DNA of 64,000 nt from Asterochloris sp. CNOR1 (taxonomy: Eukaryota; Chlorophyta; Trebouxiophyceae; Trebouxiales; Trebouxiaceae): NCBI GenBank assembly GCA_963969365.1, contig OZ017759.1, forward strand, positions 310,001 to 374,000. The letters are read 5' to 3'. The notes beneath the pieces were generated by a model, which saw nothing but the letters and a program-made list of their open reading frames with translations, was not told where the DNA came from and ran no database searches. Each line of letters begins with the position of its first letter. Position 1 is the stretch's first letter. Position numbers and translations under genes: made by a program. Below, one piece after another: positions 49,501 to 58,500 of this stretch.

Positions 49501-52500
49501 ACCACCACAGTACCCACCACACCCGTCAGCACGGCAACAACTGCTGCGCCCTCTACAACCACAGCTGCACCTGCCACCACCTTTGTGCCAGCTGCGCCTG
49601 CCCCAGCACCGCTGGTGTCCACGCCTGCGCCTGCCACAACCACAGCTGCACCTGCCACAACAACAGCGGTGCCTGCCACAACCGCAGCGGTGCCCACTCC
49701 ACCGGTCAATGTCGAAAACGGGACTGCCAATAGGTCACCAGCACTGTCGACCACCACCGCCGCTCCCCTCACACCGCCAGCAGTGCCCAGCAGCTCAGCA
49801 CCAGTGCCTGTGCCTGCACCCCCGGCCACCACAGCTGCCACCATTGTGCCCAGCAGCGCACCCACCACCACAGCAGCACCCACCACCACTGCCGCTGCGA
49901 CAGTGCCCAGCCCAGTGGTCAACACCACAAGGGCTCCAGCCACCACCACCCTGGCACCAGCAAGCACTGCAGCCGCCGGCATGCCAAGCACCAGTGCTGC
50001 CCCAGCGACTCCTGCCAGCAGCACAAGCGTGCCTGTGACCACCACAAGTAAGACACACTGCACAGCATTTCTGGCCAGCATTGGCGGCATGTGGCAGTGC
50101 AACTTTCTGCCAGCGCTCCCAGCAAGATGCAGGCACTCGCAGATGTGACAGTCCCTGACGACATCAACCCCATGCTGCAGGGCCAGCGCCCACAACTGCC
50201 ACCCCAACCTCAACCGCATCGACACCTGTGGGAACCACAACAGCACCCACCACAAGCGCTGCAACAGTCAGTACAAGCGCAGCTCCAGTCAGCAGCACCG
50301 TAGCTCCAGTGTCTGCCCTGACAACCCCTGCCCCTCAGCAGAGTATTGCACAGGCACCTACGGCCCCACCAGCGCAGGCTCTGGTCTGCAATGGCAACAC
50401 AGCCCCTGCAGAGTCCTACGTCTGCGGCACCAGCGGGGTGGTGTACACAGCCAGCGAGTACAGCGCTCTGCAGGCCTCCCTGGGCGCCTGCACTGCCCTG
50501 GCAGGCACCAACAGCGCCAAGTGCGGCAGCTTTGTGCTGGCCAACGATGCCTACCAGGCTGTGGTTGGCAACACCTGCACCCCGCAGTGCCAGGCTGCCA
50601 CAGCTCCCTGCCCCGGCACAGCTCCTGCGCCAGCGCCTGGAATCCTAGGTGTGCCTTGCAGTGTGCTTTGCTGTGTCATGAACACCATCTGATTCAGCAA
50701 GAAGGGTGCTTGATCAACTCTACCTACTTTACTGAAAGCCTTTTGGCTTCAGAAGGTGGCCTGCTGCCTGCAGTGACGACAGCAGTGCCTGCCACAACAG
50801 TGACTACCACCTCTGCTGCGCCAACCACTGCTGCCACAACCACAGGGTCCCCTGTGACCACAGCAGGCAAGTCTCCTGAGCAGCAAACATGCTAAGTGCG
50901 CCACACTTTTTGCAAAAATCCTTGCCGAGCATTTGGCAGCTGCTCACATGCAAGGCTTTGCCCTGCAGCTGCCGCCACCACCCCCGCTGGCACCCCTGGC
51001 CCCTCTTCTGCGCCAGCCGCAACCACTGCAGTGCCAAGCAGCCATTCTGGGACACCAGCTGTCACTGGCACACCTGCCTCCACCGCCAGCTTGGGTGAGA
51101 AGCGCCCAGAGCTCGCCAGCTCAGACAAGCAATCTCAGCAGCCACAAGACCGGCTGCCTGACAATCTCTTGAACTTACCAATGCATGCACTATCATGCCA
51201 TCAAAGGGCCCTTTTGATGTTGTGCAGGAGCTACCACAGCAACACCCACCACGCCAGCAGCAAGTGTGCCTGCTCCAGCCGCCACCACCGCCTCGCCCGC
51301 TGTCACGCCTGCAGCCCCTGGAGTCACTACCACGCCGGCCACCACACCAGCTGTGCCTGCCAGCCCACCATTCGCTGGCACACCTGTCGTGACCACAGCT
51401 GTCCCTGTCACCAGCACAGCAGCCTCCACATTGGCGCCAGCCACCACCGCAGCCACCTCAGGCGTGCCAGGCAGCTCAGCTGCCCCCAGCACATCTGCGG
51501 CACCCTCTACCACCGCAGTGCCGCTTGTGAGCACCGCCCCTGCCCCGGGGCAGGTGGTACTGACTGGGGCGCCAGGTACCACTGCTGTGCCAGCCAGCAC
51601 CGCTGCTGCAGTGCCTGGGAGCCCACCAGCTCCAGCCACCTCAACAGCCGTGCCAGCCAGCACAGTAGCAACCTCAGGCACCACAGCAGCGCCAACCGCT
51701 GCCCCTGTCCAGTCCATCCCCAACCAAGTGGAAGGCGTCAATGCAGGCAGCCCGCTGCCCCTGCTGACGCCAGCACCACGGACCAGCACAGCTGTGCCTG
51801 TGTCTGGCACAGCTCCAGTCCCAGCAACTGTCACACCAGCAACTCCAGGTCAGCTTTGCTCAGGCAATGAAACTCCATGCCTGCCTGTTGCCATGAAGTA
51901 TCAGGAGCGCGCTTGCTGGAACCCCCCTGCTCAAAGCATATCTGCCCCAGGCTGCCCCTCACCCCTGCACTTGACTGCTGAACCCTTTGCTGCAGTCCCT
52001 GGCACGCCCCTGACCTCCGCAGCCCCAGGAGCAACAACTACAGTGCCCAGCCCAACAGTGGGAGTGCCCACACCTTCAGGTAGCTGCTGTCCTGCCTGTA
52101 TGCCAGTGCAGCAAACAGGCAGCCTTCATACATAGGTGCAAGCGCAGCTTCATGGTGCCCCACATTGTACTCACTGAAATGTGTCTGCTACAGTCACAAC
52201 TTCCTCTCCAGCTACCTCTGCCACACCAACCAGCAGCCCGCAGCTGGTGCTCAGCACAGCAGTTCCAAGTGCCACGGCAGGGGCTCCCACTGCTTCAGGT
52301 ACTTGCAGAGATACTGTTGGCTGGCTAACATGTGCTTTCCTCATGGAAGTGGCCAAACCTTTCACGTCCTCATGGTTCCCTTTGCAGTCCCAGGAGCTCC
52401 CTCCACAACTTCAGTGCCAAGCACCACCGTCACCAGCACGGTTGTGCCAAGCACCTCGGCTACAGCTCTGCCGCCAGGTGAATCTGCATGAGCCACAGCC

Positions 52501-55500
52501 TGCTATGTGCTGGTGTTGCTGTTGCCAGGGCAGGTGCCTCGTGCTGGAAGTCGCTCCGAGCGGGGTCACTCATCGCTGTGCAGGTGTGCCAGTGACAACT
52601 TCAGCTGCTCCTACAGCACCCTCTGCAGCATTTGGCACGCCAGTGCCAAGCAGCACAGCAGGCACCCCTGCAACAGCAGGTGAGTCTGAAAGAGCAGGAC
52701 ACCTCATCCCTAGACAGGCAGAGCACCCTGCTCCCTGGCTGCCGCATGACCTCATCTGTGCCTGACCCCAGTCGCTTTTCTGCAGTCCCTGCTACCAGCA
52801 CCACAGTGCCAGCTGTCACTACCAGCCCATCTGTCACCACAAGTGCCCCTGGCATGTCAGCTTCGCCATCAGTCTCAGCAGGTGAGAACCCTTTGCCTGT
52901 GGCTGTGCTGCAAAATGTGTACACTACACTGAGCACAATGTTCTGATTCATTCCCAGGTGTTGACATGCTCCTGTTGATGTGCAGTCCCCCCCACAGCAT
53001 CCCCATCAGCGATGACTACCACACCCGCAACAAGTCTGGTGGCCCCAGCTCAGGCGCCCACCACGCCCTACAGCTGCTTCGATGGCCCCCTGGTGGAGGC
53101 CACAGCCATTGTCTGCGGCTACAGCGCCAGCACCCTGAGCCCCACCGCAGTGGAGGACGCTGTTGCTGGGGCTCTGCGGACCAGGTCCCCTGTGCTGGTG
53201 CCTGGCATTGTTGTCAACACGTCAATCAGAAGCATCGTGGGCCCAGGCTGCTCAGCAGGGGCACCTGCCCCAGCGCCAGCGGCTCTGGCACCTGCAGGCG
53301 CTAGCTCCTGCCAGGCTGCTGCTGTCACGTTCTACGTGGAGGCAGAGAGCACTCAGGACGCCAACACGGTGGCCCAGGTGCTGGCCAGCTACCCTCAGGA
53401 CGTCGCCGCTGCCCTACAGGTTGGCAGCACCACAGCTTTGGGGCCAGTCTGCCTCAGCTACCCTGCTACTCCAGGTGAGAGCTTTGCCCTTGATTGGTGG
53501 AAGATCGATGCCTCCAATGCCTGCCTAAAGTTTGAGCTTTGCATGCACGCTCTGGCAGCCCCACTGTGCTTGCTTGCTGCCTGCCTAGGTGCGTCCAAGT
53601 ACGGGCCGGACACTAATTCATGCTTCCCTCTGTGCTGCAGTCATCCTGCAGCCCAGGACCTTCCTGAGTTGCCTGGCGCCTGCGCCTGCACCTGCACCAG
53701 CAGCAGTGACAGCAGTGCCTACTGCGGTGCCCAGCACAACGGGCGTGCCAGCCTCAGGCACCTCTGCTGCTCCAACCATACCAAGCACGACCAGCGCGGC
53801 TCCTGCTGGCACCACAAGTACTCCTGCTGCCACGCCAGCCACACGTAGCACAACCACCCTCAGCCCAGTGCCTGCTGCCCCAGGCATCACCACCACAGCT
53901 GCGCCAGCCATCACCACAACGGCTGCACCTGGCAGCACGCTCTCGGCTGCACCGGGGACCAGCACCACAGCTGCACCTGGCAGCACGCTCTCGGCTGCAC
54001 CGGGGATCAGCACCACAGCTGCACCTGGCAGCACGCTCTCGGCTGCACCGGGGACCAGCACCACAGCTGCACCTGGCAGCACGCTCTCGGCTGCACCGGG
54101 GAGCAGCACCACGGCTACACCGGGGAGCAGCACCACAGCTGCTCCTGGCAGCACCAGCACTGCCGCCCCCGGCATCACCACCACGGCTGCACCCAGCATC
54201 ACCAGAACGGCTGCACCTGGCAGCACGCTCTTGGCTGCGCCAGCCATCACCACAACGGCTGCACCTGGCAGCACGCTCTTGGCTGCACCGGGGATCAGCA
54301 CCACAGCTGCTCCTGGCAGCACCAGCACTGCCGCCCCCGGCATCACCAGCACGGCTGCACCCAGCATCACCACACGTGCTCCTGGCGTGCCAACGCCAAG
54401 CCAGCCGACGCCCCTGCCAATCACCTATGTGCCAGTGCCTTCCTCGCTGCCAAACTTTGCGGTTTCGCCTGCCAGCACACCGGCAACTGCTGTGCCTGCC
54501 GGCACCACCACAGTGCCATCCACAGCGGTGCCAGGAGCACCTTTGCTGTCCACTTCTGTGCCAGCCACAACAGCTGCTGCCTCATCGCCAGGCGTCAGCA
54601 CCACTGCTGCGCCAACATCTGGAGTGCCAACCGCCTTATCCCCCACAGGACCACCTGCAACGCCCTCTAATCCAGCAGCTGGCCCGGTGGCCACACCCTA
54701 CAAGTCAGCTGCCCCAGTGCAGACTGCACAGCCGCCAGTTGGCACACCACTCTTTGGGCTCACACCAACGCCCTCAGCCACCCAGGGCCAGCCTGGGGAG
54801 AGCCAGGTGCCACCCTCAGGGACAGAGATGCCCCTGGGCAGCCTGACACCAGAGAGCCCGCCAGGTGAGCCAGTGCATGCGGCAATTTTTGAGCTTTTGC
54901 ACACCACAGCATCTCTGTTACTGTCATGCAGTCTGTGCTCTATAGCTGCCTTCAAAGCAATCTATGCCCGACAGCTGCCATCAGGACATGGCATCAGCAG
55001 CCTGTTGCTCATGCATACACGCACACACACAGTGCTGCATGTTAAGATGTGCCTGCATTGCTGCCAGAGGGTTTCACAGAGCTTCCTTTTATGCAGGCAC
55101 TCCAGGAGCAACCACACTGGCCCCTGCTACACCATCGACCACAGCACCCCTCACAGCGGTGCCAGGCTCAACCGCCTCCACGCCTGTCATCCAGCAGCCC
55201 ACAGGACAGGCCACTGCCAGCCCTGGGAGCACGACAGCTGCACCTGCTCAGGCACTCACACCAGCAGGCGAGCCATCTTCCAGCCTGCTGCCAAAGCAGC
55301 CACTCACACCAACAAGTCACAGCAGGCTGCCGGCGCCCTCATGCACCGTCTGTTCATCAAGCACACTGCTGGGTTGCAGGGTCTCTGTGCATCTGCTTGC
55401 CACCAGGAAGCTGTTGGCAGCAGCCTTGTTGGGGCACCAGCCACTCAGCAGTTACCGTCCATCTCTCACAACGTCCAACTGCTTCTGTACAGGTGCACCG

Positions 55501-58500
55501 CTCCCAGCCCAGGCCCTGCCGTCCTTCACCTGCGCCGATGGGAGCACACCCAGTGAGGTCATCTGCCAGTACAACGGCACCCAGTTCTGCTTTGACGGCA
55601 CAGATGCCAACAACCTGACCGCCTTCATCTCAGCTGGGCAGTGCCAGAGCCTGGTAGGCTCCACCACGGCCCTATGCGGAGGCAGGGAGGTGGTTGACAT
55701 GGCATCGCTGCAGGCTCTGGAGCAGGGCCAGTGCAGCCCTGTCTGCGGCCCTCGCTCTGCAGTCTGTGGCGCACCAGCGCCTGCCCCTGGCCCCACCTCT
55801 GTGCTCGCCACGGTGGTGCCTGTGACACGCGCTCCTGCTGCCACCACGTCGGCCGGGGCCCCTGTGCCTCTGGCAGCACCGCCTGCAACAACTGCTGGCG
55901 TGCCTGCCGCCACCAGCGCTCCGGCGGCCACCACAGCTGCCGGTGTGCCTGCCACAAGCACCCCAGCCAGCAACACTGCAGCGGGCACTCTCCTGACAAG
56001 CTCGCCGGCCAGCACCACTGCTGCTGGAGTGCCAGTCACCAGCACGCCTGGTGCCACCACTGCAGCAGGCACACCTGTGACCAGCACCACTCCAGGAGGA
56101 CCGCCGGCAACCAGCACGCCTGGTGCCACCACTCTGGCAGGAGCGCCGGCAACTAGCACGCCTGGTGCTGCCACCGCAGCAGGCACACCTGTGACCAGCA
56201 CCACTCCGGCAGGAGTGCTAGTCACCAGCACGCCTGGTGCCACCACTCCGGCAGGAGCGCCGGCAACCAGCACGCCTGGTGCCACCACCGCAGCAGGCAC
56301 ACCTGTGACCAGCACTACTCCAGCAGGAGCGCCTGCGACCAGTACACCTGGTGCCACCACCGCAGCAGGCACACCTGTGACCAGCACCACTCCAGCAGGA
56401 GCGCCTGCGACCAGTACGCCTGGTGCCACCACCGCAGCAGGCACACCTGTGACCAGCACCACTCCAGCAGGAGCGCCTGCGACCAGTACGCCTGGTGCCA
56501 CCACCGCAGCAGGCACACCTGTGACCAGCACCACTCCGTCAGGAGTGCCAGTCACCAGCACGCCTGGTACCACCACTCTGGCAGGAGCGCCGGCAACTAG
56601 CACGCCTGGTGCTGCCACCGCAGCAGGCACACCTGTGACCAGCACCACTCCGGCAGGAGTGCCAGTCACCAGCACGCCTGGTGCCACCACTCCGGCAGGA
56701 GCGCCGGCAACTAGCACGCCTGGTGCCACCACCGCAGCAGGCACACCTGTGACCAGCACTACTCCAGCAGGAGCGCCTGCGACCAGTACGCCTGGTGCCA
56801 CCACCGCAGCAGGCACACCTGTGACCAGCACCACTCCAGCAGGAGCGCCTGCGACCAGTACGCCTGGTACTACCACCGCAGCAGGCACACCTGTGACCAG
56901 CACCACTCCGGCAGGAGCGCCTGCGATCAGTACGCCTGGTGCCACCACCGCAGCAGGCACACCTGTGACCAGCACCACTCCGGCAGGAGCGCCGGCAACC
57001 AGCACGCCTGGTGCCACCACCGCACCAGGCACACCTGTGAGCAGCACCACTCCAGCAGGAGCGTCGGCAACTAGCTCGCCTGCTGCCACCACTGCAGCAG
57101 GCACACCTGTGACCAGCACTCCTGCAGCCACCACTGCTGCTGGACTGCCAGTCACCACAACCTCGCCGAGCAGTACAGCGTCATCAGGAGCGCCTGCCAC
57201 TAGCACTCCTGCAGCCACAAATGCAGCAGGAGCGCCTGTCCTGGCTGCTCCGGCTGGGCAGCAGGCCACCACTGCAGTGCCAGCTGGCGTGCCCACAACA
57301 AGCACTCCTGTCAGCACCACTGCTGCTGGGGCGCCCATCACTAGCACACCAGCTGCCACCACTACTGCTGGCGTGCCAGTCACCAGCGCGCCTGCCGCCA
57401 CCACCGCAGCAGGAGTGCCTGTGACGAGCACACCTGCTGAAACCACAGCTGCTGGAGTGCCAGTGGGGTCCCCAGCCTCAGGCATTCCTGCACAGAGCGT
57501 GGCCACCGCAGCCCCTGGCACACCTGCGGGCCAGCAGACAGCTGCCCCAGGCACACCCACAACCAGCGATGCGCCAGGCACATCCACAAGCAGCTCTGCG
57601 CCAGTGCCACCGCCAGGGACACCTGCAGCAGCTGGAGGCGCGCCCGCTCCAGGTGAGGGCCTCAGACACTCTGGGTGTTGACACTTATGTACGCTTTTGT
57701 CTAACGTGCCACACCAACAGCGGCGGCCAGGCCTGACACTGTGCCAGCCCTGCCTTGGTCCGGCAGCATCGATTGCTGACTGTTGGTGAAGTTGAGAGGG
57801 GGGTCAGCCTCTGTGTTCTTGTCAGCAGCCCAGATGGACAGGTTTTCTCACAGTGCTTGCTTCCCTGCAGGGCTGCCCCTTCCTGTCACCACAGTGCCGC
57901 CCGTCAACACCACGCAGCTGGGGACTCCCTTCATAAACCTGCCAACAGGCAACCTGCCTGACAGTGTTACCAGGACTCGTGCGCCAGGCAGCCCCAGCTC
58001 TGCAGAAGCTCCAGGTAGGCTTATCCTACCTGCCTCCCATGCTGGGCAAGCCACACAATATGATGAAGCGCCAGCAGTGCCTTGCTTGCATGGTGCATGG
58101 GGATCTGTGCAGCATCTGCTTGCCTGCCATGCTGACTGTAACTTGGAAAAGACCTTCTCCCTGTTGTTGCAATTGATGACAATGAGACCCAGCAACTCCT
58201 GAAGCTAATTCCCATGCCCTGCAGCACCCGCGGTGCAGCCGCTCATTACGGCGCCCACCTGCGCATGCAGCAGTGCTGGCGCCAGCCCAGCAGCCACACC
58301 AGCTGCCCCCACCATCACTTACATCTACAACGACACCTGCGCGCCAGCAGGCATCGCACCAGCAAGCAGCCCCATCGGGGCAGTGTACTTCACTGCCGTT
58401 GTCCAGTTTGCCACAGCTGTGCCGGCTGGCGCCTTCAGCGCTGCCAACATCACAGTGGCTGCTGCAGCGCCCTTCACTCCTGGCAGCAGGGGCGCCTGCG

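Larger units (their letters stand above)
22400..49742 (+). repeat. Motif G, VxDANANRTRPPGTTTSG (about 13 copies) with N-glycosylation sequon
   Basis: Copies near 22400, 24481, 26329, 28669, 30441, 32128, 33999, 36085, 37798, 39081, 40721, 45727 and 49704. Most end a small exon of about 117-156 bp just before its donor. The NRT or NRS sequon is kept in most copies, while 40721 and 45727 have lost that form. A basic Arg pair flanks the sequon. Confidence 0.8.
20632..51777 (+). repeat. Motif F, acidic peptide LQNVgvTEEPLPVLTEAP (12 copies)
   Basis: Copies near 20632, 22811, 23715, 25624, 28226, 29743, 33306, 35539, 38400, 40331, 47780 and 51721. The last two are diverged (PNQVENAGTSQPLPLL; PNQVEGVNAGSPLPLL). 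This is the only regularly placed acidic sequence in the otherwise nearly uncharged A/P/T tract, and most copies follow RP or SLRP. It is conserved more tightly than the repeats around it, which suggests a binding, processing or cross-linking role (inference). Confidence 0.8.

Noticed and set aside
55452-57587. 711-codon open frame on the minus strand opposite exon 60 (VLVTGVPAAVVAPGV repeats), and similar ones opposite exons 13, 39 and 58
   Set aside because: They mirror the 63-72 bp minisatellites: repeat units divisible by three with CAG/GCC-rich codons are open on both strands. They have no start context, splice pattern or non-repeat extension.
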